64,000 nucleotides of DNA from Galbibacter mesophilus (GCF_023721415.1 NZ_JAMQVC010000002.1:62001-126000); one strand, 5' to 3'; shown: positions 16,812 through 27,265, counted from the first letter of the stretch. Program-made: numbers and translations. Notes: generated by a model from the letters alone, not told the origin.

Positions 16812-18383
16812 ATGAGTAGACGCTTATTTGTACTTCTGGTAATCTTAATGAGTTTGTCCTTGATGGGGATTATATTCGTTCAGGGTTATTGGATTAAAAC
16901 AGCAGTAGACGATAAAGAGGAGCAATTCTCCAATATGATTTCCCAAGTCCTTCATTCTGTTTCAGAGAAAATAGAAGATAGGGAGATAAGGGATTATTTC
17001 GATAAGTATATTAAGCTTAAAGATAGTATTGGAGATCTAAAAGGAGCCACCTTACGAGAGTTTTTCTTTGTTGAAAAAGATAGGAATAATAACGAAACGC
17101 TTATTTATTCCCACGGAATTTTAGAAGAAGATTATGGCATTTCTTCCACGTTCTTTGATAATAACAATGCAGATACAGCAACCATTAAAAATTATACGAG
17201 CAAACGCACTACGCAAATTTTTAAGGAGGAGTATGGTATTGATGGTAAGGTGTATTCTCCTGTAGAACGAATTGAAAAGATAGGAGGATTTTCCGCTTTA
17301 GATAAAGCACAGTTTGAGGATGTTTTTAAGGAAGCGGCTAAAAGAGTGCCAATTCATAAGCGGGTTAGTAGACAAGAAATTGAACTTTTGCTTCAGAAAG
17401 AACTTAAGAATCGAGGAGTAAAACTCAACTTTGAGTATGGAATTTTTAGCAAAGGGTTAGTGACCAAAGTTCGGTCCAGCAACAGGATACAAATGGCACA
17501 ATCTCGTTACAAAACAGCCTTGTTTAAAGATAGTGAAGGGAATAGCAACTACGACTTGTTGGTGAGTTTTCCTGAAAAAAAGAAATTTCTGATTTCTTCT
17601 ATAATTGAAATGGCAATACTTTCGGTGGTATTTACGCTTATCATAATCATAGCATATTCAAGTGCACTGTATCAATTGATAAAACAAAAGCAGATTTCAG
17701 AAATAAAAACGGATTTTATCAACAACATGACACATGAGTTTAAAACGCCCATTGCCACTATTAATTTGGCATTGGATTCTATGAAAAACCCGAAAGCTTT
17801 TGAAGATCCGGACAGGGTAAAGCGTTATTTGCAAATGATTCGGGACGAGAATAAAAGAATGCATGCTCAAGTAGAAAATGTATTGCGTATTTCGAAACTT
17901 GAAAAGAATCAATTGGATATAAGTAAAGATAAGGTAGATGTTCACGATATTATAGACGAAGCGATTGCTCATGTAGAGTTGATGGTGGAAAATAGGGGCG
18001 GACGCATAAAAACGCATTTAGATGCACCAAGGAGTGAAATATTAGGAAACGATTTTCATCTTACCAATATACTGGTGAATATTTTGGATAATGCTAATAA
18101 ATATTCCCCGAATGCTCCGGAAATTGATGTTTATACCGAAATTGTAAAAAATAGCATTGTTATAAAAATAAGTGATAAAGGAGCCGGAATGAGTAAAGCC
18201 GTTCTTAAAAGAATATTTGAAAAATTCTATCGTGAATCCACTGGGAATATTCACAATATAAAAGGACACGGTTTAGGGCTCGCTTATGTAAAAAGCATTG
18301 TAGACGATCACCAAGGTGAAGTTTACGCAGATAGTGAAAAAGATAAAGGAAGTACCTTTTTTATAAAGTTACCTTTAATATAG
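16812..18383 (+). CDS. Sensor histidine kinase
   Basis: This 523-residue membrane kinase has one TM helix near residues 5-26, a roughly 230-residue periplasmic sensor region without a recognised domain, and a second TM near 260-290. The HisKA box NNMTHEFKTPIATI follows, with phosphorylated H308, and the HATPase region has N-box LVNILDNANKYSP and G-boxes DKGAGMS and GHGLGLAYVKSI. No HAMP domain is evident. The response regulator follows after 4 bp, forming a classical two-component pair. A TAATTTTG box at 16799-16806 lies only 5 bp before the ATG, which would make the transcript nearly leaderless. The signal is unknown; the adjacent SusC/SusD systems are possible targets. Confidence 0.92.
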   Translation: MSRRLFVLLVILMSLSLMGIIFVQGYWIKTAVDDKEEQFSNMISQVLHSVSEKIEDREIRDYFDKYIKLKDSIGDLKGATLREFFFVEKDRNNNETLIYSHGILEEDYGISSTFFDNNNADTATIKNYTSKRTTQIFKEEYGIDGKVYSPVERIEKIGGFSALDKAQFEDVFKEAAKRVPIHKRVSRQEIELLLQKELKNRGVKLNFEYGIFSKGLVTKVRSSNRIQMAQSRYKTALFKDSEGNSNYDLLVSFPEKKKFLISSIIEMAILSVVFTLIIIIAYSSALYQLIKQKQISEIKTDFINNMTHEFKTPIATINLALDSMKNPKAFEDPDRVKRYLQMIRDENKRMHAQVENVLRISKLEKNQLDISKDKVDVHDIIDEAIAHVELMVENRGGRIKTHLDAPRSEILGNDFHLTNILVNILDNANKYSPNAPEIDVYTEIVKNSIVIKISDKGAGMSKAVLKRIFEKFYRESTGNIHNIKGHGLGLAYVKSIVDDHQGEVYADSEKDKGSTFFIKLPLI

Positions 18384-18387
18384 AAAC

Positions 18388-19104
18388 ATGGAAACAGTAA
18401 ACAAAAAGATTTTATTAGTAGAAGATGACCCCAATTTCGGGATTGTTCTTAAAGATTACCTTTCAATGAACGATTTTGATGTAACCCTAGCCAAAAATGG
18501 GATGGAGGGATATGAAAAATTCAGAAAAGATCACTACGATTTATGTATACTTGATGTAATGATGCCTTACAAAGACGGATTTACATTGGCCAAGGAGATT
18601 AGGGAAAAGGATGAAAATATTCCGATTATCTTCTTAACGGCAAAGACCATGAAAGAGGATGTTCTGAAAGGTTATAAAGTAGGTGCAGATGATTATTTGA
18701 ACAAGCCCTTTGATTCGGAAGTATTATTATTTAAAATCAAAGCGATTATTCAAAGGAAGTCAACAGAATCGTTGGCCGATAGTAAGCAATTTGAATTTGA
18801 GATTGGTAATTTCCATTTAAATTCGAAGTTACGATTCTTAACTTATAAGGAAGAAGAGCCGATAAAACTATCTCCAAAGGAAAATGAATTATTACGTTTA
18901 TTAGCATTGCATGAAAATGATTTAATGCCACGGGAGTTAGCGCTAACAAAAATTTGGAGAGACGATAATTATTTCACTTCCCGAAGTATGGATGTTTACA
19001 TCGCCAAATTAAGAAAATATCTTAAAAAGGATGACGATGTAGAAATATTAAACATTCACGGTGAAGGGTTTAGGTTGGTTGTAAAAAGCGAAGCCGAAAA
19101 CTAA
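18388..19104 (+). CDS. OmpR-family response regulator
   Basis: The 238-residue protein has a receiver domain with acidic pocket EDD (residues 12-14), phospho-acceptor D56 in ILDVMMP, and the conserved lysine in NKPFDSEV. A C-terminal winged-helix domain of the Trans_reg_C type follows (SPKENELLRLLA, SRSMDVYIAKLRKYL). It begins 4 bp after its histidine kinase and is followed by a strong terminator, so the two-component system is its own operon. Confidence 0.94.
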   Translation: METVNKKILLVEDDPNFGIVLKDYLSMNDFDVTLAKNGMEGYEKFRKDHYDLCILDVMMPYKDGFTLAKEIREKDENIPIIFLTAKTMKEDVLKGYKVGADDYLNKPFDSEVLLFKIKAIIQRKSTESLADSKQFEFEIGNFHLNSKLRFLTYKEEEPIKLSPKENELLRLLALHENDLMPRELALTKIWRDDNYFTSRSMDVYIAKLRKYLKKDDDVEILNIHGEGFRLVVKSEAEN

Positions 19105-19156
19105 GGTTGTGAAAAGTCAAAATGTTAGCAGTTTAAAATAACCTAAACTGTTTGTG

Positions 19157-19194
19157 ATAAAAAAAGGATGTCAAAAAAATGGCATCCTTTTTTT
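19157..19194 (+). terminator. Terminator after the two-component operon
   Basis: The stem AAAAAGGATGTC / GGCATCCTTTTT has a short A-rich loop and a run of seven T residues. Confidence 0.85.
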
Positions 19195-19343
19195 ATTGTA
19201 AAATTCTTAAAAAATTATATAATTGCATGCCAATCGCATTTTAGACCCTACCTATTTTTATAAATTTAACAATTCGTCTTCTTATTGTTAAATTACTGTA
19301 AATTTTCACTATTTTTACGGTTCAATCAACTTAAAATAAACAA

Positions 19344-22300
19344 ATGAACAAATTATTAGTTACAATGACACTGTTATTGTACTGTGGTTTTGCGTTTGCG
19401 CAATCCGTTAGTGGTAGGGTATCAGATGGACAAGGAACCCCTTTGCCGGGAGTAACCATTCAAGTCGATGGGACTTCAAAGGGTACAACAACCGATTTTG
19501 ACGGTAATTACACTTTAGCCGCTGCAGAAGGCGATGTATTAGTGTTTACCTACATCGGTATGAAAGCAATCACCAAAACGGTTGGAGCCAGTACAGTTAT
19601 CAACGTAAGTATGGTAGAAGACGCACAAAGCTTGGACGAAGTTGTAGTTACGGCTTTGGGGATTTCAAGAGACAAGAAGTCGTTAGGATATGCCACTCAG
19701 GAAGTGGATGGTGATAACTTTACATTAACTAACGAGCAAAATGTACTAGGCTCTCTGTCTGGTAGGGTAGCGGGGGTTCAGGTTACTGGGTCTTCTGGAG
19801 CTAGTATGGGGGGAACTCAAAAGATAAAAATAAGAGGGGTTAACTCAATTAGTGGAGGGGATCAACCTTTAATTGTTATCGATGGAACACCAATTTCAAA
19901 TGCAAACTTTTCGGGAAGTGATCAAGCAGATTATGGTAATCTCGCTCAAGATATAAATCCAAACGATATTGCGGAGGTAAATGTTTTAAAAGGACCTGCA
20001 GCTTCTGCCTTGTATGGAATTAGAGGACAGTTTGGTGTAATAATGATAACTACTAAAAAAGGGAAAAAAGGACCAAAAAAGGTAGGGGTGCAGTTTTCTT
20101 CTTCGTTCTCATTGGAGTCGGCGTATAATTTTATTCCATTACAAAATTTATATGGAGGAGGTTCAAGTCAGTCTTTCAGAACTTTACCTAATGGAGATCC
20201 TTACGTAGATATTAGTGTGGATGAGAGTTGGGGTCCGAAAATGGATGGTACTCCTGTAAGGCAAGTTTTCAGTTTTTATCCACAAGATCCAGAATACGGA
20301 CAACTTACTCCTTTTGTTGCACACCCGAATAACGTTGAGGATTATTATAATACAGGGAGTACATTCAATAATAATATATCCATTACCGGTGGTAATGAAA
20401 ATACCTCTATTAGATTGAGTGCGAACCATACCAATACAGAAGGTGTTGTACCTAATACACATTTAGATCGTACCAATATTGGTTTAAGTGCGAGTTTAAA
20501 TTTATCTGATAAACTTACGGTATCTAGCAATATAAATTATGCAGGAAATGAAGGTCAGCGACCTTCTCAAGGGTCAGAATACGGGGGAAGTTATTTAGTG
20601 CAGTGGTTTCAAAGAAATATAGATATGAACCGTTTGAGGGATTATAAATATGATGATGGTACATTTTTGCACTGGAATTTAAGGAGACCAAGTTCAAGCA
20701 CTGGAGAATTGACTAATTTTAGTCCGCTTTATTGGAACAATCCATACTTCGAAGCATATGAAAATATAAGCACGGACACAAGAGATCGTTTTTTTGGGGA
20801 TATTGGGATGTCCTATAAAGTAATTCCTGAATTAGAGATAAGCGGCTTTTTAAGAACCGATATGTTTACTCAGAATATAGAGGAAAGACAGGCTTTTGGC
20901 GGAACAAGATTACCATCATATTCAATAGGAAAATATCAAAATAAAGAGTTTAATTATGAACTTTTAGCTCAATACAAAAAGTCTTGGGATAAATTTTCAT
21001 TGGATGCGACTTTAGGTGGTAATATTTATAAAAGAAATTATTCCTATCTTTCTCAAAGTACTGTAGGTGGACTATCATCACCTGGATTTTATAATATCGA
21101 TGCTTCAATTGATAGACCAAATACAACTTCCTATCTTCTTCAGAAAGAAATTAGAAGTTTCTATAGTTTGGTGTCTCTTGGCTATGATGGCACATATTTT
21201 ATAGACGCCTCTATAAGAAATGATAATTCGTCTGCTTTACCAGAGCAGAATAATTCTTACTGGTACCCTTCAGTATCCGGAAGTGTGGTTTTTAGTGAAT
21301 TAATTAACTGGAAGCCATTGAGTTTCGGTAAAATAAGAGCAAGTTATGCTCAGGCAGGTTCAGATTTAAGTCCATACCAAACAAGCGTTTATTATGGTGT
21401 TGGAACGGTATATGATGGAGTGAATACACTTTTTGTGCCAGACAGACTGAATAACCCAGTTATTGAACCTTCATTTTCAAACTCCTTTGAGGCTGGGATG
21501 GAACTTAACTTCTTCAGCAATAGACTGGGCTTTGACTTCACTTATTATCAGCAAAAAAATAAAAATCAGATATTGAATTTGGACGTATCTGGAACCAGTG
21601 GCTATAGTTCTAGTATTATTAATGCGGGACTTATAGAAAATGATGGTTATGAATTAACAGTTAGGGCTACACCTTTGCAAAGTGAAAATTTTGCTTGGGA
21701 TTTTACCTTTAATATAAACAAAAATGAAAGTGAGGTAGTGGAACTTGCACCTGGTATAGATGTATACACATATGATTCTACAACCTATGCAAGTGTTACG
21801 AGTTATTTAAACTCTTATGTTGGAGAGCCATTTGGTAGCTTAGTTGGACAAGCTTATCAAAGGGATGAAGCTACTGGACAGATATTATTGGACGACAATA
21901 ATATGCCTTTATATACAGATGCAACGCATAACTTTGGTTCTGTTTTGCCAGATTTTAATGGTGGTTTTCAAAATACATTCAGAATTGGTCAATTTGCTAT
22001 TACAGGAATGATTGATTTTCAAGGTGGGGGGCAATTTTTTAGTAGATCTAAAATGCTAGCTGTAAGAACTGGACAAGATGCTCTAACGGTTGCTACAAAC
22101 GACAACGGTATGAACGTAAGGGATCCTTTAGATCAAGGCGGGGGAGTTAAGGTTAGCGGTATTTCTGCTTCAACTGGTCAAGAAGTGACAGCTTATGTAG
22201 ACGCCCGTTCCTATTATAGAAATACTTTGGGAAGAAGAATCTATGAAGAGTGGCTGTACGACGCTTCATATGTGAAGCTAAGGGAACTAAGGGTACAATA

Positions 22301-22511
22301 CACCTTAGGAGAATCTTTAATGGATAAACTTCCTTTTGAAACCATGAGTTTATCATTAATTGCTAGAAACCCTTTAATGATTTGGCAAGAAGCTCCTGAA
22401 GGGATAAATCCTTCGGAAATATCTACGGGTGCACAATCCATTAGTTGGTATGAATCTGGACAACTACCCACCGTTAGGTCTTATGGGGTGAATTTAAATG
22501 TTACATTCTAA
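19344..22511 (+). CDS. SusC/RagA TonB-linked outer membrane transporter (system 1)
   Basis: This 1055-residue protein is the barrel partner of a SusC/SusD glycan- or peptide-uptake complex. Signal peptide residues 1-20 end at FAFAQ. A carboxypeptidase-regulatory-like domain follows (GTPLPGVTIQVDG, DFDGNYTL), then the TonB box DEVVVTALG near residue 98 and the plug with the SusC signature KIRGVNSISGGDQPLIVIDG, in two parts. The barrel ends with the aromatic terminus NLNVTF. The SusD partner begins 4 bp after the stop. The first ~100 residues closely match SusC 2 at 24218, including a 25-bp identical DNA stretch in the signal region, whereas the barrels differ. The substrate cannot be told. Confidence 0.95.
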   Translation: MNKLLVTMTLLLYCGFAFAQSVSGRVSDGQGTPLPGVTIQVDGTSKGTTTDFDGNYTLAAAEGDVLVFTYIGMKAITKTVGASTVINVSMVEDAQSLDEVVVTALGISRDKKSLGYATQEVDGDNFTLTNEQNVLGSLSGRVAGVQVTGSSGASMGGTQKIKIRGVNSISGGDQPLIVIDGTPISNANFSGSDQADYGNLAQDINPNDIAEVNVLKGPAASALYGIRGQFGVIMITTKKGKKGPKKVGVQFSSSFSLESAYNFIPLQNLYGGGSSQSFRTLPNGDPYVDISVDESWGPKMDGTPVRQVFSFYPQDPEYGQLTPFVAHPNNVEDYYNTGSTFNNNISITGGNENTSIRLSANHTNTEGVVPNTHLDRTNIGLSASLNLSDKLTVSSNINYAGNEGQRPSQGSEYGGSYLVQWFQRNIDMNRLRDYKYDDGTFLHWNLRRPSSSTGELTNFSPLYWNNPYFEAYENISTDTRDRFFGDIGMSYKVIPELEISGFLRTDMFTQNIEERQAFGGTRLPSYSIGKYQNKEFNYELLAQYKKSWDKFSLDATLGGNIYKRNYSYLSQSTVGGLSSPGFYNIDASIDRPNTTSYLLQKEIRSFYSLVSLGYDGTYFIDASIRNDNSSALPEQNNSYWYPSVSGSVVFSELINWKPLSFGKIRASYAQAGSDLSPYQTSVYYGVGTVYDGVNTLFVPDRLNNPVIEPSFSNSFEAGMELNFFSNRLGFDFTYYQQKNKNQILNLDVSGTSGYSSSIINAGLIENDGYELTVRATPLQSENFAWDFTFNINKNESEVVELAPGIDVYTYDSTTYASVTSYLNSYVGEPFGSLVGQAYQRDEATGQILLDDNNMPLYTDATHNFGSVLPDFNGGFQNTFRIGQFAITGMIDFQGGGQFFSRSKMLAVRTGQDALTVATNDNGMNVRDPLDQGGGVKVSGISASTGQEVTAYVDARSYYRNTLGRRIYEEWLYDASYVKLRELRVQYTLGESLMDKLPFETMSLSLIARNPLMIWQEAPEGINPSEISTGAQSISWYESGQLPTVRSYGVNLNVTF

Positions 22512-22515
22512 ACAG

Positions 22516-23910
22516 ATGAAGATGAAAAAAATAAATATATATATATTGTTAATAACACTCGTATTGAGTAGTTGTAGCAATTTTGATGATGACATCAATT
22601 CCAATCCGAATGCTCCTAATCAAGCTTCGGGAATGCAATTAATTGCACAAGCTCAATTGTCCCTTCCAGGTCTTAGCTCGTCTCCGCAAGGTGAATTTAT
22701 GGCTCAATATCTGGCAGAATCTCAATATGTGGGCGTGTCTTTATATCCCATGCAAAATACTAGCTTTTATGGATGGTATCAGGGACCATTGGCAGACCTT
22801 GAAGCGGTTTTAACGTCTGAAGATTTATCTGCTGCAGATGGACCTGTAGTGAATCAATTAGCAGTGGCTAAAATTCTTAAGGCATATTATTTTTGGAATA
22901 TTACAGATAGGTGGGGGGATGTTCCTTACACGGAAGCTTTAAAAGGGCAAGAAAATTTTACGCCGAAATATGATACCCAGGAGTCTATCTATAATGATTT
23001 GTTTAATGAACTTAAAGAAGCCGCTAATATGATGGTAAGCGGGGACTTAAGCAATGATATAATTTATGGAGGCGACATGCAAAAATGGAGGAAATTGTCA
23101 AACTCTATAAGACTTTTGATGGCATTGCGATTATCGGAAGTAGATCCTGCCAAAGCGCAAGCCGAATTTGTTGACGCAATGGGAGATGGTGTACTTTCTT
23201 CCAATGAAGATAATTTATTTTTTCAGCATTTGGCTGAAGCCAATAATCAAAATTATTGGTATTCCCAAATTGTGGACAGAAACCGGGAGTGGTGGGCGAT
23301 AACTGAAGGCATGGTTTCTCAAATGAAGCCTTACGATGATCCTAGATTACCAATTTATGCTAATCCTGCACGAAGTAATGGAGAATACGTGGGTATGTTG
23401 TATGGGGAGGAAGAAAATATTGGGACAGAGGAATATTCATTACTTGGTGATGATATCTACGCTCAAGATGCCCCAGTTTATCTGCTAACCTATGCACAGG
23501 TTCTTTTTGCTATGGCAGAGGCATCAGAACGTGGTTGGATAGCTGGTGATTCAGAAGGTTATTACAAGACAGCAATTGAGAATTCAATTTTGCAATGGAC
23601 TGGAACTACAGATGGTGTTTCGGATTATTTAGCACAACCCGATATAATGTTTAACGGGAATTCTGCTATGGAACAAATTGCTTTACAACGTTGGATTCAT
23701 CTGTATATGTTTGGTTACGAAGCGTGGGCAGAATGGAGAAGAACAGGATTACCGGATATATTTGTTTCACCTAATGGAGTGGATATTCCAACAAGACTTG
23801 GTTATCCAGACAATGAAGCTTTTAATAATGAAGAAAGCTATAACGAAGCTATTCAGAGACAATTTGGTGGTCAAAATGATATTTATGGCAAGATTTGGTG
23901 GGATAAATAG
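22516..23910 (+). CDS. SusD/RagB-type surface lipoprotein (system 1)
   Basis: The start is set at ATG 22516 (ATG 22522 is also possible), giving MKMKKINIYILLITLVLSSC, a lipoprotein signal, and 464 residues. The SusD-like pattern is visible: NFDDDINSNPNAPN after the lipid anchor, KAYYFWNITDRWGDVPYTEAL, YNDLFNELKEAANMM and the C-terminal IALQRWIHLYMFGYEAW segment. This protein caps the SusC barrel on the cell surface and binds the substrate. Its signal region contains an (AT)6 tract that is in frame here; the homologous tract in SusD 2 is out of frame. A clean terminator at 23938 closes the operon. Confidence 0.92.
   Translation: MKMKKINIYILLITLVLSSCSNFDDDINSNPNAPNQASGMQLIAQAQLSLPGLSSSPQGEFMAQYLAESQYVGVSLYPMQNTSFYGWYQGPLADLEAVLTSEDLSAADGPVVNQLAVAKILKAYYFWNITDRWGDVPYTEALKGQENFTPKYDTQESIYNDLFNELKEAANMMVSGDLSNDIIYGGDMQKWRKLSNSIRLLMALRLSEVDPAKAQAEFVDAMGDGVLSSNEDNLFFQHLAEANNQNYWYSQIVDRNREWWAITEGMVSQMKPYDDPRLPIYANPARSNGEYVGMLYGEEENIGTEEYSLLGDDIYAQDAPVYLLTYAQVLFAMAEASERGWIAGDSEGYYKTAIENSILQWTGTTDGVSDYLAQPDIMFNGNSAMEQIALQRWIHLYMFGYEAWAEWRRTGLPDIFVSPNGVDIPTRLGYPDNEAFNNEESYNEAIQRQFGGQNDIYGKIWWDK
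22535..22546 (+). repeat. (AT)6 tract inside the SusD 1 signal-peptide code
   Basis: Six AT dinucleotides encode part of NIYI in the signal peptide. A change of one unit would shift the frame. The tract is in frame in this sequence. It matches a tract of the same size near the start of SusD 2. Confidence 0.7.
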
Positions 23911-23937
23911 AAAAATACTACTTTTCCTTTAATTTAC

Positions 23938-23967
23938 AAACGGCTCGATTTTCGAGCCGTTTTTTTA
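23938..23967 (+). terminator. Terminator after SusC/SusD system 1
   Basis: The perfect stem AAACGGCTCGA / CGAGCCGTTT has a 4-base TTTT apex and is followed by a T run. The remaining 250 bp to the next gene are A+T-rich with nothing else recognised. Confidence 0.9.
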
Positions 23968-24217
23968 TTCCCTCTCCTTATCAATAATCTATTTGTTGAA
24001 TTTTTCTTCGACTTATTAAGTGTCGTATTTCAGAAACAGCTTAAACTATTCAATAAGCCTTCATAAAAACTACACTACTCTTTCTTTTTAATTTTAAGAC
24101 TATTTTATGTTAAAAACAGCTTATATTCTTTAAATTATATTTTATTTCTATATTTTAATGCTTTATTTCATTAATTTGATTGGTGATATAAATATTTAAA
24201 CAACTTAAAATTTGAAT

Positions 24218-27200
24218 ATGAATAGAGTATTAATTACAATGACACTGTTATTGTACTGCTGTTTTGCTTTTGCACAATCGGTTAGCGGTACAGTAACAGA
24301 TGCACAAGGGACACCATTACCAGGAGTAACTATCCGGGTAGATGGAACTTCTATCGGTACCACCACCGATTTTGACGGAAATTACACCATAAGCACTTCA
24401 CAAGGAAATGTTTTAATATTTACCTATGTCGGCATGAAGACTATAAGCAAAACTGTTGGGACAAACGCGGTTATAAATGTCAGCATGATGGAAGACGCCC
24501 AGAGCTTGGATGAAGTTGTAGTTGTAGGGGCTTTTGGTCAAGCTGCCAAGAAAAAATCAGTCAGTAATGCAATTCAATCGGTTTCCTCAGAGCAGTTACT
24601 GGAAGGGAACCAAAATAATATGGTTAATGGCTTGCAGGGAAAGGTGTCGGGAGTTACCATTTCGAATTCTGGCGGTGCTCCAGGAGCTTCTTCCGTGATT
24701 TTAATTCGAGGAGGTAATTCTATTACGGGAAATAATCAACCGTTATTTGTGGTGGATGGTATTCCCATAGATAACTCTACTGAATCGAGTTCTCAAGTTG
24801 CAAGCATAAACCGGGCATCGGATATTAATCCAGAAGATATTGAGAGTATTTCGGTTTTAAAAGGACCAACAGCAGCGGCTTTATATGGTATTCAGGCATC
24901 AAATGGTGCGGTAATAATAACTACCAAGAAAGGAAAAGCCGGCGTTAGTAAAGTAAGTTATTCCGGTTCGCTGTCAGTCGATCAAATTTTGGGTACTCCA
25001 GATGTTCAGACTATATATGGACAAGGTGAAGAAGAGTCGGACGGAGAGATTAATCCAGAATCTTCTTTTTCATGGGGTAATAAAATCCTTGATGGATCAC
25101 CAATTTATAGAAATATTGATGATTTCTACAAAACCGGGATTACACAAAATCATAACGTTAGTTATTCCGCAGGAAGCGAAAAAAGCAATATCTATTTTTC
25201 AATTGGTGACATTTCCCAAGATGGGATTATTCCTAGTACAGCTTACGATAAAACGTCCTTCAAAATAAATGCAAATTCAAAGTTTGGAGAAAATTTTACC
25301 GTTGGCGTTTCCGGAAATTATATAAATACTTCTATTGCAAGTACAAGACAGGGTAATGCTACTGGTGGTAGCTTTAACAGTTTGCTGTCATATCCTGTAA
25401 ACGTGAATGCAAGAGATTATTTAAATCCGGATGGCTCCCAGAAGAAATTTTTCAGCGATCAGCAATTCGATAATCCTTATTGGAGTATCGCAAACAGTCC
25501 CAATACCAACGATGTCAGACGTTTAATAGGGGTTATAAACTTGAATTATCAATTTTTAAACGACTTTCATGTAACCTACAAAGTAGGTACGGATGATTAT
25601 AATGAATATAGTAAAAGAATCACTGGAAATGGATCTTTGGTAGAAAATAGAGAAGATGGTTTTATAAGTCAATATGAAAAAGACCACTCCAGGTTCACTT
25701 CCATGTTGTTGTTGCGGTACAATAAGAAAATAACGGAAGATATTACTTTAGATGCCATGATGGGTAATTCGATTGAAGAGTTGGATATTCGTACGACCTA
25801 CACTTCTGGAGACGGATTTCAAACACCGGGCATATACAGTGTGGCCAATGTGGCAAAAGAAGATCAAACAGTTAATGAGTTGATTCGTCGGAAAAGAATT
25901 ATAGGTTTGTTTGGTGAGTTAAAGCTTGGTTGGAAGGATGCTCTATTTTTAACAGCAACAGGAAGAAATGATTGGACCTCGACGATCCGTCCTGAAAAAA
26001 GGTCTTTCTTTTATCCTTCCGTAGGAGCGGCAGCGATACTTACCGATTTGTTCGAAATTCCAACCGATGGCACCCTAAACTATTTAAAGTTAAGAGGTAC
26101 ATGGGCTAAAGTAGGTAAAGATGCACCCATAGGGGCTTTGGAAAGCTCATTAGGTAAAAACATTAATGGCTCCGCTAGTTCGGCCTATGCTTGGAATGGG
26201 GTTAATGTAGGGAATCCTGATTTAGAGCCAGAATTTACCGATAGTTATGAAGTGGGGGCCGAAGTAAGATTTTTGAACAATCGGTTGTCTCTGGATATGT
26301 CCTATTATTATAGTTTATCAGATAATCAGATATTGAGGGATATTCGGGTGCCCCCAACAACAGGAACCTTTTTTGCCACACTCAATGGCGGATCTATAAA
26401 AAATACCGGATTTGAAGCTTTACTCTCCGCAAAAATCTTAAGACCGAAGAACAATGGATTATTCTGGTCTTCTGATTTCAATTTTGGGATGAATCAAAGT
26501 ACTGTGGAAGAGCTGCCTGGCTTTTTAAATGAAGTATATCTTTCCGATTCATTTACTTTTCGAAACTCAGCAGCAGGAGCAGCTATTTTAGATGGTTCTC
26601 TATTCGGATTGAGAGGTAGGCAGCCAACAAAAGACGATAATGGTAATATCATTATTGATGATAGTGGCTTACCCGTTTTAACAGATCAAACTTATCCAAA
26701 CGTAAATAGAATGCCAGATTGGACTCTAGGGATAACAAATACGTTTAGATATAAAGGAGTTTCTCTTTCTTTTTTATTGGATATAGTTTATGGGCAGGAC
26801 GTGTACAACGCTACCGAGTCGGCCATGATTTACTACGGACAAAGCCCTATAACGCTCGATAGGGGTGAACAAGTTACTTTTACAGGTGTAGACCCAGTTG
26901 GGAACCCTAGGGAAGTTACCACTACAAAGGACCAAAACTATTATACTAATTATTACTCCTTAGATTCTAACAATTTTATTGAAGACGGTTCATTTGCCCG
27001 ATTAAGATATATAACATTATCCTATAGGTTTCCAAGGGAACTAATCGAAAAATTCTCGTTGTCCTCATTGGAATTATATACCACGGGAAGAAATTTATTC
27101 ACAATTACGAATTATAGTGGAGTAGATCCAGAGGTTAATACTTTTGGAGCAGGGGTATCTGGTGCAGGTTCCACCTACATCGATAATCTCGGTACTCCAA

Positions 27201-27241
27201 ACACCAAAGGCTTTGACTTGGGTTTGAAATTCACATTTTAA
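24218..27241 (+). CDS. SusC/RagA TonB-linked outer membrane transporter (system 2)
   Basis: The start is ATG 24218; the open frame reaches a TTG two codons earlier. The 1007-residue protein has a signal peptide ending at FAFAQ, a carboxypeptidase-regulatory-like domain (GTPLPGVTIRVDG), TonB box DEVVVVGAFG and the SusC plug signature VILIRGGNSITGNNQPLFVV. The C-terminus LGLKFTF has the aromatic end expected for a barrel. It is a paralogue of SusC 1 in its first ~100 residues only. Its SusD partner follows within 50 bp, but that gene's start is disturbed (see next entry). Confidence 0.94.
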   Translation: MNRVLITMTLLLYCCFAFAQSVSGTVTDAQGTPLPGVTIRVDGTSIGTTTDFDGNYTISTSQGNVLIFTYVGMKTISKTVGTNAVINVSMMEDAQSLDEVVVVGAFGQAAKKKSVSNAIQSVSSEQLLEGNQNNMVNGLQGKVSGVTISNSGGAPGASSVILIRGGNSITGNNQPLFVVDGIPIDNSTESSSQVASINRASDINPEDIESISVLKGPTAAALYGIQASNGAVIITTKKGKAGVSKVSYSGSLSVDQILGTPDVQTIYGQGEEESDGEINPESSFSWGNKILDGSPIYRNIDDFYKTGITQNHNVSYSAGSEKSNIYFSIGDISQDGIIPSTAYDKTSFKINANSKFGENFTVGVSGNYINTSIASTRQGNATGGSFNSLLSYPVNVNARDYLNPDGSQKKFFSDQQFDNPYWSIANSPNTNDVRRLIGVINLNYQFLNDFHVTYKVGTDDYNEYSKRITGNGSLVENREDGFISQYEKDHSRFTSMLLLRYNKKITEDITLDAMMGNSIEELDIRTTYTSGDGFQTPGIYSVANVAKEDQTVNELIRRKRIIGLFGELKLGWKDALFLTATGRNDWTSTIRPEKRSFFYPSVGAAAILTDLFEIPTDGTLNYLKLRGTWAKVGKDAPIGALESSLGKNINGSASSAYAWNGVNVGNPDLEPEFTDSYEVGAEVRFLNNRLSLDMSYYYSLSDNQILRDIRVPPTTGTFFATLNGGSIKNTGFEALLSAKILRPKNNGLFWSSDFNFGMNQSTVEELPGFLNEVYLSDSFTFRNSAAGAAILDGSLFGLRGRQPTKDDNGNIIIDDSGLPVLTDQTYPNVNRMPDWTLGITNTFRYKGVSLSFLLDIVYGQDVYNATESAMIYYGQSPITLDRGEQVTFTGVDPVGNPREVTTTKDQNYYTNYYSLDSNNFIEDGSFARLRYITLSYRFPRELIEKFSLSSLELYTTGRNLFTITNYSGVDPEVNTFGAGVSGAGSTYIDNLGTPNTKGFDLGLKFTF

Positions 27242-27265
27242 CATAACAACAATGAAGATAGTAAA

